Shown: in pieces, positions 1 to 8,434 of the stretch
Position numbering within the stretch: the first letter of the stretch is position 1
Layout: the number at the start of each line of letters is the position of its first letter
DNA from: Candidatus Hydrogenedentota bacterium
Lineage (GTDB): Bacteria > Hydrogenedentota > Hydrogenedentia > Hydrogenedentales > CAITNO01
DNA: 61,782 bases
Direction of reading: 5' to 3'
Assembly (NCBI GenBank): GCA_012730105.1
Contig: JAAYBJ010000226.1
Coordinates: 1-61,782, forward strand
Notes under the pieces: model-generated
The model's input: the letters and a program-made list of their open reading frames with translations, nothing else
Database searches by the model: none
What the model was told of the DNA's origin: nothing
Translations under genes and position numbers: made by a program

Positions 1-645
1 CGTCAGGCTGGTGAGCGCGGCCAGCGGCGTGAGATCACTGATTTGATTTTCCGCCAGATGCAGCGACGTGAGGACTGTGAGTCCCCGCAGTGGCGTAAGG
101 TTGCTGATTTGATTGTCATGCAACTGCAAATCTGTCAGGCTCGTGAGGCCCTGCAGCGGCGTGAGGTCGCTGACTTGATTATTCCACAGATTCAGCTTTG
201 TCAGGCTGGTGAGTCCGGCCAGCGGCGTGAGGTCACTGATTCCGTTACGGCCCAAAATCAGGTACGTCAGGCTGGTGAGCCCCTGCAAGGGCGAGAGGTC
301 ATTGACCCGGTTATGTGACAGATTCAGCTCCTCCAGGATGGTAAGCCCTTGCAGGGACGTGATGTCGCTGATGTGGTTAAAATGCAGATTCAGCTTGGTC
401 AGTCCCATGCAGTATTCGAGTCCGGTAAGGTCCGCAATTTCACGAACGGGGGCATACAAAGCGGGGATCTTCCTCAGGGCGCTCGTCCTGATGGGGGCGG
501 TGGGGCGGATTCCGGGGGCGTAGCGCATTGCCCATTCCAGGCCTGGATCGGGAATGGTGACTTCGGCAGCGCCAGCGGCGATGGTCAGGGTGACCGCGAG
601 GGTGAGGAGGAGGAGGCGGTTTAGGGGGGTAATGGTGTGTTTCAT
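1..645 (-). CDS. Internalin-like leucine-rich repeat protein, 3' part outside the window
   Basis: Reading the minus strand from the ATG at 645 gives an open frame with no stop to the window edge, so only the first 215 residues are visible. Residues 1-25 are a Sec signal peptide (MKHTITP, then a Leu-rich core ending AAGAAE). From about residue 72 there are 22-residue repeats of the form LTxLxLxxNxIxDLTPLxGL, at least six copies, which is the SDS22/internalin-type LRR pattern. Such proteins are exported and bind proteins or glycans through the LRR horseshoe; the ligand cannot be read from sequence. The short plus-strand frames here are shadows created by the 66-bp periodicity of the repeats. 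Confidence 0.85.
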   Translation of the reverse strand, partial: MKHTITPLNRLLLLTLAVTLTIAAGAAEVTIPDPGLEWAMRYAPGIRPTAPIRTSALRKIPALYAPVREIADLTGLEYCMGLTKLNLHFNHISDITSLQGLTILEELNLSHNRVNDLSPLQGLTSLTYLILGRNGISDLTPLAGLTSLTKLNLWNNQVSDLTPLQGLTSLTDLQLHDNQISNLTPLRGLTVLTSLHLAENQISDLTPLAALTSLT

Positions 646-739
646 GGTGTGGCCGTTTCTGAATTAAGAATTACGAATTTACGAATTAAGAATTGAAAGC
701 CAAGTATTTGGTTTTCCCGAGGGTTGCAGTCGGTTTTTC

Positions 740-1021
740 TCATAGGGTTACGGTGCATTCGGCGGGGTCGCCGTAGGGGCCGAGTTTGAGGTTTTTGCCG
801 ATGTAGCGGACGCGGTAGGCGATGGTGGTCGGCGCGGTTTCGCTGACGTTGTGGATGCAGGGGGAGTCGGTGTCGGTTTCGAGCACGTGCCAGGCGCTTT
901 TACCGTTGATAGTATTGGTATTCTTCCTGCACACCCCATTTCCGTTTAAACGATTCAACCTTATCACAACAACGTTTTTCTTCATAAATATAATATTACA
1001 TGTTGTTAAGGCTTGTGTCAA
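740..1021 (-). pseudogene. Possible relic of the C-terminus of a secreted FnIII-like protein
   Basis: A 93-codon minus-strand frame. Its C-terminal half (SAWHVLETDTD ... YRVRYIG ... GPYGDPAECTVTL) reads like the last beta-strands of a fibronectin-III-like tail of a secreted protein, while the N-terminal half (MKKNVVVIRLNRLNG) does not look related and is AT-rich. I take it as a gene relic joined to unrelated DNA; a genuine small protein starting at the Met at 985 is the alternative. No ribosome binding site stands out. The rest of the 646-1213 gap holds nothing I recognise. Confidence 0.25.
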
Positions 1022-1213
1022 GAAAGGCTTTTCTTTTTAGAATGCGCAGTTTGCCGTATTTGGTGGGTTCGGGCGGGGTATGGACCGTATGGACGTTTAT
1101 GGACGGCGCGTGCCTTGGGTGTATTCTGGGCGGATCTGCGTAGTTGTGGATGCCGGCTTTAACCGGGTACACTTATTTTGTGTGGTGTACAGCAATTGAC
1201 GCACAGGGAGACC

Positions 1214-3010
1214 ATGATGGCTGGTAGCTGGAGAATACGGATGGGGGCGCTGCCCGAGGCAACGGGGTGCGTGTTTCGTGTCTGGGCGCCCAATGCGCAG
1301 GCGGTTTTTGTGGTGGGTTCCTTCAACGGGTTTTCGGAGGAAGCGAACCCCATGAAACGAACGAAGGCGGACGTTTGGTCGGTCACCATACCGGGGGTAA
1401 AACCGGGAGACGCCTACCGGTATCGGATCGTTACGGAGAACGGTGCGTTCTTGCGCATGGACCCGTACAGCCGGGCGGCCAGCCATTCCGACGGTCATTC
1501 CATTGTGCCTCAGTTGGCGTTTTCGTGGGGGGGAGAGGCGTTTAACGCCCCTGCGCCCCATGAGATGGTGATTTATGAGATGCACATCGGTACCTTCGCC
1601 AAGAATCCAGGGGAGGAGGTAGGCACGATTGATGACGCCATTGCGAAACTGGGGTACCTGAAGGACTTGGGCATCACCGTGATTGAGATTATGCCGGTCA
1701 TGGAATTTGCCGGCAGCCACTCGTGGGGCTACAATCCGGCACTTATCTATGCGGTGGAAAGCGATTATGGCGAGGAAAGGGACTTGCGGCGGTTTATTCG
1801 GTCGGCCCATGAACAGGGGATCGCCGTATGGCTGGATGTGGTCTATAATCATCTGGGGCCGCAAGACTTGGACCTGTGGCAGTTTGACGGCTGGCAGGAA
1901 AACGACAAGGGGGGCATTTATTTTTATAATGACGACCGGAGCCGCACGCCGTGGGGGGATACGCGGCCGGATTACGGGCGCCCGGAAGTGCGGGCGTTTC
2001 TGCGTGACAATGCCCTGTATTGGCTGCAGGACTATCATTTTGACGGCCTGCGCTGGGATGCCACGGCGTATATTCGGAATGTGGACGGACGGGAGGGGGA
2101 CGCGGCGGGGGATTTGCCGGACGGCTGGAGCCTGATGCAATGGATTAACGAGGAGGCGCGGAAAGTAAAACCGGGTACGGTGACCATTGCGGAGGATTTG
2201 CGGAGTAATCCTGCGATAACCCGTCCCGCGTCCGCGGGCGGCGCCGGGTTCGATGCGCAATGGGACGGGGCCTTTGTGCATCCGGTGCGGCAGGCGCTTA
2301 TCGGGGCCGAGGATGCAGCCCGGGATATGGAAGCGGTACGGAACGCCCTGCTCCATCGTTTTGATGACAATGCCTTCGCCCGCGTTATCTATACGGAATC
2401 CCATGATGAAGTGGCCAACGGCAAGGCACGCGTGCCCGAGGAAGTAGACCCCGGAAATGCATCGTCCTGGGCGGCCAAAAAGAAATCCGTGCTGGGGGCG
2501 AGCCTGGTTTTTACCGCCCCCGGCATTCCCATGATCTTTCAGGGCCAGGAGTTTCTGGAGGATGACTGGTTTCATGATACAGACCCGCTGGATTGGTCGA
2601 AAAAGGACCGCTATGCGGGCATTGTCCGCGTCTATCGTGATTTGATAGCCCTGCGCTTGAATCGTGCGGGGCAGACGGCGGGGTTATGCGGACAGCAGAT
2701 TGACGTGTATCACATGGACCAGCGGAACAAGATGTTGGCGTATCATCGCTGGAAGGAGGGTGGTCCGGGGGACAGCGTGGTGGTCGTGGTGAATTTCTCG
2801 ACGCAGCTGTATGAAAACTATGTGGTGGACTTTCCGGCGGAAGGGGAATGGAAGGTGCGTTTCAACGGGGACAGCGGGTATTATGATCCGGAATTCAACA
2901 ATGGGGGCGTCTGCTGTTGTGACGCCCTCCGACAGGAGGACAACGCGATACGGGGAAGCCTGATTATTCCGCCGTATACGGCCTTGCTCCTGTCTCAAGA
3001 TAAGCCGTGA
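1214..3010 (+). CDS. GH13 alpha-glucan branching-type enzyme (CBM48 + GH13)
   Basis: Alpha-amylase-superfamily enzyme acting on alpha-1,4-glucan, most like 1,4-alpha-glucan branching enzyme; malto-oligosyltrehalose trehalohydrolase is the main alternative. From the ATG at 1214 (preceded by AGGGAG) it is 598 residues. Residues 1-95 form a CBM48-type beta-sandwich (FRVWAPNA, VGSFNGF). The catalytic barrel has GH13 motif I DVVYNH (207-212), motif II GLRWD with predicted nucleophile D282, motif III IAEDL with acid/base E327, and motif IV ESHDE with D398. No signal peptide, so cytoplasmic. Its stop overlaps the start of the potassium transporter gene by 4 nt (GTGA), so the two are probably co-transcribed, possibly coupling glycogen or trehalose metabolism to osmotic adjustment (inference). 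Confidence 0.85.
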   Translation: MMAGSWRIRMGALPEATGCVFRVWAPNAQAVFVVGSFNGFSEEANPMKRTKADVWSVTIPGVKPGDAYRYRIVTENGAFLRMDPYSRAASHSDGHSIVPQLAFSWGGEAFNAPAPHEMVIYEMHIGTFAKNPGEEVGTIDDAIAKLGYLKDLGITVIEIMPVMEFAGSHSWGYNPALIYAVESDYGEERDLRRFIRSAHEQGIAVWLDVVYNHLGPQDLDLWQFDGWQENDKGGIYFYNDDRSRTPWGDTRPDYGRPEVRAFLRDNALYWLQDYHFDGLRWDATAYIRNVDGREGDAAGDLPDGWSLMQWINEEARKVKPGTVTIAEDLRSNPAITRPASAGGAGFDAQWDGAFVHPVRQALIGAEDAARDMEAVRNALLHRFDDNAFARVIYTESHDEVANGKARVPEEVDPGNASSWAAKKKSVLGASLVFTAPGIPMIFQGQEFLEDDWFHDTDPLDWSKKDRYAGIVRVYRDLIALRLNRAGQTAGLCGQQIDVYHMDQRNKMLAYHRWKEGGPGDSVVVVVNFSTQLYENYVVDFPAEGEWKVRFNGDSGYYDPEFNNGGVCCCDALRQEDNAIRGSLIIPPYTALLLSQDKP

Positions 3011-4728
3011 ACGAGCGGGTAGGCCCCGGGAACAAGCAGGTGATCACATTTAGACAAAAAGCGGAACGCTATATTATCGGGGTGGTATCCCTGGTTGCGT
3101 TTGTGCTGCTTATCGCTGAGAATACGACCTTTGGAGACGCCCATCCCGTCTTTTTCCGCACCGTCAATTTTGGGGTATGGTTTCTGTTTATCGTTGAGGT
3201 GCTGTCGCATGTGGTTACCAGCAATGACAAGGTGGCGTACCTGCGCAGTCACTGGATAGAAGGCATCGTTTTCATTCCCTTAATTCAATACCTGCCGGGC
3301 GCGCATCACCCCGGGGTCTTCAGTGTGGTGCGACAGGTGGTTATTGCCGTGATGCTGATTTCACGCATTCGCCGGGCGCGCAGCCTGGTGAAACTGCTGG
3401 AACTCAAGCCCGCCCAGTTGATGCTCACGGGCTTTCTGGCCGCGATTGGGGTGGGCACGGTGTTGTTGATGCTGCCTGCCGCCACGGTCAGCGGTGCGCG
3501 GATGCCGTTGATTGATGCCGCATTTACCGCCACTTCCGCCATTTGCGTTACCGGGTTGATCGTAGAGGATACGGCCACCTATTTCACCTTGTACGGGCAA
3601 CTGGTGATTCTGGCCCTGATTCAAATCGGGGGACTGGGGATTATGACCTTTTCCGTGTCGCTGGCCGTGCTGCTGGGAAAAAAGATGGGCGTCGGCCAGC
3701 GTGCCGCCCTGCGGGATGCCCTGGATCATGATACGCTGGCGGGCGTACGCCGGCTGATACGGTTTATTGTCTTAATGACCTTCGGTTTCGAACTGGTCGG
3801 CGGCGTATGCCTCTTTTTATCCTGGCACGGCCGGTTTGATTCGTTGCCTTTGGCAATCTATCATTCCTTTTTTCATGCCATATCTGCCTTCTGTAACGCG
3901 GGCTTTTCCACCTTTTCAGACAGCCTGATGCAATTCCAGCATAATGCAGGGGTCAACGTGTCTATATGCGGGTTGATTATTTTTGGCGGGCTGGGTTTTG
4001 CCGTTATACAGGGACTTCTCGGGGTGTTCCGCGCGCGACTAGGCCGGGGCCCCGGAAACCGGATACGCCTGCAGATGCGGATCGTGCTGCGCATGACCTT
4101 CTTCCTTATTCTGGTCGGCGCCGCGCTTGTTCTGCTAACGGAATGGACGGGTCAGTTGGCGGGCCTGCGGACGGATTCCCGTGTGTTGTCGGCATTTTTC
4201 CAATCGGTAACGGCGCGGACCGCCGGATTTAATACCATGGATATCGGGGCCCTGTCTTCTGCGACCCTGTTCTTGACCATTGTGCTGATGTTTATTGGCG
4301 CGTCGCCGGGTTCCACGGGCGGCGGTATCAAGACGACTACCGTAGTGTGCCTGTGGGCGGCGGTCGTGACCAGTTTGCGTAACCGGCCACACGTGGAAAT
4401 GCACCGGCGCACTATCCCGGATGAAACGGTTTACAAGGCCTTTACCGTACTCTGCCTTTCGCTGGGAGTGGTCATTGTGTTCACCCTGGTGTTATTGGTT
4501 ACGGAGACAAAACCCTTTATGGACGTGTTGTTTGAAACCGTCAGTGCCTTTGGTACGGTGGGCCTATCCACAGGGCTAACCTCGGAACTTTCCAGTGCAG
4601 GGCGGATAGTGATTATGATTCTGATGTTTATTGGCCGCTTGGGGCCGCTGACGGTAACCTATGCCATGTTGCCGACCCATGCCAGGGTTAACTATAAATA
4701 CGCGGAAGAGCGTATCATGATTGGGTAA
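3007..4728 (+). CDS. ktrB: KtrB/TrkH-type potassium transporter subunit with extended N-terminus
   Basis: Potassium-translocating membrane subunit of the superfamily of K+ transporters. The four pore loops are visible: TSAICVTGL (about residue 176), SAFCNAGF (about 293), VTARTAGF (about 401) and SAFGTVGLSTG (about 513), each with the selectivity-filter Gly. Length is 573 residues against roughly 440-480 for ordinary KtrB; the extra 130 residues at the N-terminus hold several membrane segments and an Arg-rich helix (SRIRRARSLVKLLELKP) that resembles a voltage-sensor S4 segment. Start is GTG at 3007 inside the stop of the GH13 gene. The KtrA partner follows 12 nt downstream. Family assignment is firm; the sensor role of the N-terminus is inference. 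Confidence 0.92.
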   Translation: MNERVGPGNKQVITFRQKAERYIIGVVSLVAFVLLIAENTTFGDAHPVFFRTVNFGVWFLFIVEVLSHVVTSNDKVAYLRSHWIEGIVFIPLIQYLPGAHHPGVFSVVRQVVIAVMLISRIRRARSLVKLLELKPAQLMLTGFLAAIGVGTVLLMLPAATVSGARMPLIDAAFTATSAICVTGLIVEDTATYFTLYGQLVILALIQIGGLGIMTFSVSLAVLLGKKMGVGQRAALRDALDHDTLAGVRRLIRFIVLMTFGFELVGGVCLFLSWHGRFDSLPLAIYHSFFHAISAFCNAGFSTFSDSLMQFQHNAGVNVSICGLIIFGGLGFAVIQGLLGVFRARLGRGPGNRIRLQMRIVLRMTFFLILVGAALVLLTEWTGQLAGLRTDSRVLSAFFQSVTARTAGFNTMDIGALSSATLFLTIVLMFIGASPGSTGGGIKTTTVVCLWAAVVTSLRNRPHVEMHRRTIPDETVYKAFTVLCLSLGVVIVFTLVLLVTETKPFMDVLFETVSAFGTVGLSTGLTSELSSAGRIVIMILMFIGRLGPLTVTYAMLPTHARVNYKYAEERIMIG

Positions 4729-4740
4729 GGGAGGTTTGCA

Positions 4741-5428
4741 ATGAAACAGTTTGCGGTTATTGGCCTGGGCAATTTCGGTTGGGCCCTTGCCCAGGAACTG
4801 ATGGAGCAGGGCGCACAGGTGATTGCCATCGACCGGGATGCGCAGCGCATTGAGGCGATCAAGGACCAGGTAACCTATGCGGTTACCCTCGAGGCGGGCG
4901 ACGAGGCGGCGCTCAAGGCAGCCTATGTACATGAAGTCGATGCCGCTATCGTCTGCATCGGCGACAATATGGAGGCCAATCTGCTGGTTACCGTGCTGCT
5001 GAAAAGACTCGGGGTAAAGGAAATCTGGGCCCGGGCGATCAGTCCCCTCCAACAGGAGATTTTGAAGGCGCTAGAAATCGATTCCATTATCAATCTTGAA
5101 CATGATATGGGGTGTATGGTTGCTCGCAGTCTGGTCCTTGAAAATGTAGTAAAACATATTTTTCTAAGTCCGGGGTATAGTGTCGCCGAGATCAAAGTGC
5201 CTGAAGGCATGATCGGCAAAACCCTGCGGCAGAGCGGGTTAAGGAAAGACTACAATCTCAATGTGGTCGGTATAAAAAGAAAAGTCCCGCAGATTACCAA
5301 GGATGGGGAAAGAACGTTTGAAGAAATTACGGAAAACGTACCCCCCTCCAGATGCGAAAATGGAGGCGGATGATGTGCTTGTGCTGGTGGGGAAAGACCC
5401 GGATATCTTGAAGTTTACGAAAACATGA
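4741..5428 (+). CDS. ktrA: KtrA/TrkA-type RCK regulatory subunit, frameshifted in RCK_C
   Basis: Cytoplasmic nucleotide-binding gating subunit for the upstream KtrB. The Rossmann RCK_N domain is intact (GLGNFG at residues 8-13, acidic VIAIDRD after strand 2) and is followed by an RCK_C domain (IKVPEGMIGKTLRQ). In the starting frame the protein stops at 5373 after an unconserved tail SRCENGGG. One base out, from the run of six C at 5341-5346, the frame continues PPPDAKMEADDVLVLVGKDPDILKF to a stop at 5426-5428, exactly the expected end of a KtrA protein and an ATGA overlap with the next gene. One C too many explains this. The coordinates give the restored gene; the literal frame ends at 5373. 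RBS GGGAGG precedes ATG 4741. Confidence 0.9.
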
Positions 5429-6129
5429 AAAAGAGTATGAAAATTAAACCTCTGACCCTGCTGGCAGCAGGGTTAACAGGTGTCTTGCTGATCCTTATGG
5501 TAACCGAGGCGACGATGTCCAATCGGACCATTATATTTCGTGTTGTTTTTGAGGGGTTGCTGCTGTCAGGTGTGGTCTGTATTATTCTCGTGCTTTTCCG
5601 GCTGATTCGTTTTTATAACAAAACGTATGGCCTGCTGCGGCGGTTGGTTAGCGGAGACTATGAGGTGGGCTTTCCAGCCCCCACGTACTGGAAGGATGAA
5701 TTTACGACTTTGGAGGACCTCTTAAACCGACTGGCAGATACCCTCAGACAGTATGATGAATTGCGCGTAACTAGAATTCGGCAATTACGAATGACGTTGG
5801 ACCTGGTACTTCAGTATTCCGGTGAGCCTATGGCATTGCTTGATATGGAAAGAGGCGCATTGGAGTTTAACCCGGCCATGTTGGAAGTGTTGCAGACAGA
5901 ACGAAACCTGGTGAAATTGGATACCTTGAAGAACTTGGAATCCAATAACCCCTTTGTAAATCTATTGACAAAAACTATCGAAACGGAAAAGTCTGCTCAA
6001 AACGGTAAGGTAAGTCTGCAGCTCCCCGGTCAGGAAGCGCCCGTAACAATACAGGTTTATATCGTTCCTTATAAGGATAAAAAAGAGCAGGTCCCATTGG
6101 CTATTGTGTTTGCCAAAGCGGAAGTTTAA
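5425..6129 (+). CDS. Two-helix membrane protein with HAMP-like linker and PAS-like domain
   Basis: 234-residue protein sharing ATGA with the restored end of ktrA, so the third gene of the potassium operon. Residues 9-28 and 38-62 are membrane helices with a very short external loop. Residues 65-120 look like a HAMP/coiled linker (LVSGDYEVGFP ... LEDLLNRLADTLRQYDELR). Residues 125-234 look like a PAS-type sensor fold (SGEPMALLDMERGALEFNPAMLEVL, ending in paired strands VTIQVYIVPY and PLAIVFAKAEV). There is no kinase, cyclase or methyl-accepting output domain, so it may act by contacting the transporter. Not a family I can name. Confidence 0.7.
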   Translation: MKKSMKIKPLTLLAAGLTGVLLILMVTEATMSNRTIIFRVVFEGLLLSGVVCIILVLFRLIRFYNKTYGLLRRLVSGDYEVGFPAPTYWKDEFTTLEDLLNRLADTLRQYDELRVTRIRQLRMTLDLVLQYSGEPMALLDMERGALEFNPAMLEVLQTERNLVKLDTLKNLESNNPFVNLLTKTIETEKSAQNGKVSLQLPGQEAPVTIQVYIVPYKDKKEQVPLAIVFAKAEV

Positions 6130-6412
6130 GAAAATCGAATTGTGATATAGTCCTGGTGGATTGAAGTGGCAGCGGTTGCATGAATAAGTGAGACTGGTTT
6201 CCTTCAATTATGCGGCGAAAGTAACCGGGTAGTTATAATAACGATGCTGTATTACAAAGGCGCCAGGCCCGTCGGTGAGACAGGGATGCCTATAGGCACA
6301 GGAGACGGACGGCCTATGACGAAGACGGCAAATGAATTTTTGTATCGGTTATGTCTGAAGGCGACAGAAATCAATTCGGCAGGTAATGATCTTTGCGTCA
6401 TGTACGACGTAA

Positions 6413-6823
6413 AGCGGAAACTTCTTCCCGATAGGCGACATTGCCGACGCCCATGCGTATCCGGATACCAAGTTCCCCTTCGAGCCGGATTGCCTTGAAA
6501 CAGCCATTAAGGTGACTGGCATGTTCGGCGGCCACGGGTTCCCAGTGAATGGACGTCGCTGAAACCCCGATCAGAAGAACTGGGGCTATGGTAAAAAGTT
6601 GCCGGCATCTTTGGAGGAATACAAGGCGCTTTTCCGCCGCACGCTGGAAGAGTTGAACCAACTCCGCCAACAGGGAATCGCGGCAGGCGTATATACCCAG
6701 ACCACGGACGTGGAGGTCGAGATTAACGGCCTGCTTACCTATGACCGCGCCGTAGCGAAAATACCGGCGCAAGAACTTGCCGGGATACGGCGGGAACTGC
6801 TCCCGAAACTTACGGATAACTGA
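6413..6823 (+). pseudogene. Decayed GH2-type glycosidase C-terminal fragment
   Basis: In one frame the sequence reads NFFPIGDIADAHAYPD, then KVTGMFGGHGFPV, then after a TGA at 6560-6562 NPDQKNWGYGKKLP, then GIAAGVYTQTTDVEVEINGL. This order and wording are characteristic of the C-terminal catalytic part of sugar-binding-domain GH2 proteins (the AVYTQTTDVExExNGL motif). A TAA at 6410-6412 ends the frame upstream, and the first 500 or more residues are missing. The TGA stands where I expect Trp before NPDQ, consistent with a TGG-to-TGA mutation. The preceding 280 bases (6130-6412) show nothing else I can identify. Interpreted as a truncated dead gene. Confidence 0.7.
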
Positions 6824-6830
6824 AAATGTT

Positions 6831-7059
6831 GTAGGCCGGGTGGAGCGGATGTAAGGATCTTTCCTGCAATGGAAAACAGACTATATGTATGCAAAGATGC
6901 TGTTGATTAAAAGACAGCAAAGCGAAACCCGCCTTTATATTCCGCAACATCAAAAGGCGGGTTACGCTCTGCAAGTATAAATACTCAAAGATCTTTTTAT
7001 GTATTCGGTTGCCAGAAGACTTATAGGTTGTTGAAAGTGTTCCGCTTCACACGGCCTAC
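6831..7059. repeat. Interspersed palindromic repeat, copy 1 (RAYT-associated family)
   Basis: About 229 bp bounded by GTAGGCCGGGTGGAGCGG at the left and an imperfect inverted partner CTTCACACGGCCTAC at the right. Inside is a second inverted pair, AACCCGCCTTT (6926-6936) and AAAGGCGGGTT (6953-6963), able to form a stem. The same architecture recurs at 55800 and 56674 on either side of a REP-associated transposase gene. This copy sits between the dead GH2 fragment and the sialic-acid operon. Confidence 0.75.
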
Positions 7060-7086
7060 TGAAAAAACAATAGAGGAGGAGTAACC

Positions 7087-8304
7087 ATGCATGAGGTCGT
7101 AAATCGAACGTTTGCGGATTTCCGTACGGTGGGCATAACGGTATTATATGTCACGGTAGTGGTCGTTGGTGTTTTCTGCTGTATGGCGCCATGCGTGGCG
7201 GAAGCATTGGCCCCGGACCTCGAATTGCAGGATCTGTTCACGGGTATGCGTATACCGAAGATTGACGTCGCTGAAGACGGCACCGTCCTCGCCTTCGCTA
7301 CGTCCGGGAGTCTGCTACGGCGCAGCGAGGACGGCGGTATTACCTGGGGCGATATAATATCCGTGGGTGAGGGTGCGGCAGGTACGTGCGTCGTTGATCA
7401 AAGTACGGGCGACGTGCTCGTGGTGCGTCCCGAAAAAGGGCGGCTCTGGCGCAGCAAAGATCATGGAAAGACCTGGACGCCGGAAGACATTGTTGTAAAG
7501 GCGAACGACTACGGCCATGGAACGCCTGAACTCCTGCCTGTGGAAACGAGTTGCTCCGAGTCAGGGGTAACGCTGCAACATGGAAAACATAAAGGCCGCC
7601 TGCTCGTGCCCGGGCGTGTTATGGCGCCCAAGGGAAACAATGATCAGGAATGGTGGCCCTATCATTACAATACGTCCATTTACAGCGACGATGGCGGCCA
7701 TACCTGGCAGGCGAGCGCTCCGGTGCAAACTGGCACCGGGGAAGGCACCCTGGCGGAAATGTCCAACGGGGACGTCTATTACAATTCCCGTTCGCACATG
7801 TCCGTGGATCATCGCAGGCGGATCGCCTGGAGTTACGATGACGGCAATATGTATGTGGATTGGCGAGTGGATGACTACTTGTTCGAGGTGGGCCAGCCTT
7901 TCTACTTCAAGTATGGCACGGAGCCCAGTTACGGGTGCAACGCCGGTTTGGTGCGCCTGCCCCTGGAAACCACAGGCGGCAAGGATGTGCTGGTGTTTAG
8001 CACGCCCGACAACCCCGGCGGTGATCGTCTGCGCATGACTGTATGGGCAAGTTTTGACCGGGGCACGACCTGGCCGGTGAAGCGGCTCGTATATGAGGGG
8101 TTCAGCGCCTATTCCTCGCTGGCCGCCGACAAGCAAGGCAATATCTACCTGCTGTTTGAAAAGGGTGAAAAGAAACTGTATGAAACCGTGGCCCTGGCCA
8201 GGTTCAATCTGGAGTGGCTCGCTGAGGGCCATGACTTGGACGCGCTGCTCGCGACCGAGGTGGAAGCACGCCGTCCCTTGGGTGAAACGAAGAAAAAGAA
8301 GTAG
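7087..8304 (+). CDS. Secreted BNR-repeat sialidase
   Basis: Exo-alpha-sialidase-type six-bladed beta-propeller that would release terminal sialic acids outside the cytoplasm. Residues 15-40 are an N-terminal hydrophobic export segment ending near VAEA. Four Asp-boxes are visible: SEDGGITW, SKDHGKTW, SDDGGHTW and SFDRGTTW. RIPKIDV near residue 55 corresponds to the blade that carries the first Arg of the arginine triad in sialidases. 405 residues. A strong RBS (GAGGAGG) lies 6 nt before ATG 7087. First gene of a run with an N-acylglucosamine 2-epimerase and a mutarotase-symporter, which supports sialic acid as substrate. Substrate specificity within the BNR family is inferred from context. Confidence 0.85.
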   Translation: MHEVVNRTFADFRTVGITVLYVTVVVVGVFCCMAPCVAEALAPDLELQDLFTGMRIPKIDVAEDGTVLAFATSGSLLRRSEDGGITWGDIISVGEGAAGTCVVDQSTGDVLVVRPEKGRLWRSKDHGKTWTPEDIVVKANDYGHGTPELLPVETSCSESGVTLQHGKHKGRLLVPGRVMAPKGNNDQEWWPYHYNTSIYSDDGGHTWQASAPVQTGTGEGTLAEMSNGDVYYNSRSHMSVDHRRRIAWSYDDGNMYVDWRVDDYLFEVGQPFYFKYGTEPSYGCNAGLVRLPLETTGGKDVLVFSTPDNPGGDRLRMTVWASFDRGTTWPVKRLVYEGFSAYSSLAADKQGNIYLLFEKGEKKLYETVALARFNLEWLAEGHDLDALLATEVEARRPLGETKKKK

Positions 8305-8434
8305 CGCTGCTGTGCCCTGTTTCCATTTGTCGTGCTTACCGTAAGGGCGCTCTACCCAAGCCGCCTGTGGCTGTTCCCGGTGTGGATAAACTGGTTTAAG
8401 CAAATCCTTGGATAGAATTCATGTGAAGAGCCTT

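Noticed and set aside
1097-2575. 492-codon minus-strand open frame opposite the GH13 gene
   Set aside because: It is the antisense of a strongly supported GH13 gene, Arg/Pro-rich with no family resemblance; a GC-rich shadow.
6560-6562. TGA in the GH2 fragment as Trp or Sec recoding
   Set aside because: TGA ends many intact genes here (for example within ATGA overlaps) and the fragment lacks its upstream part, so a pseudogene is simpler.
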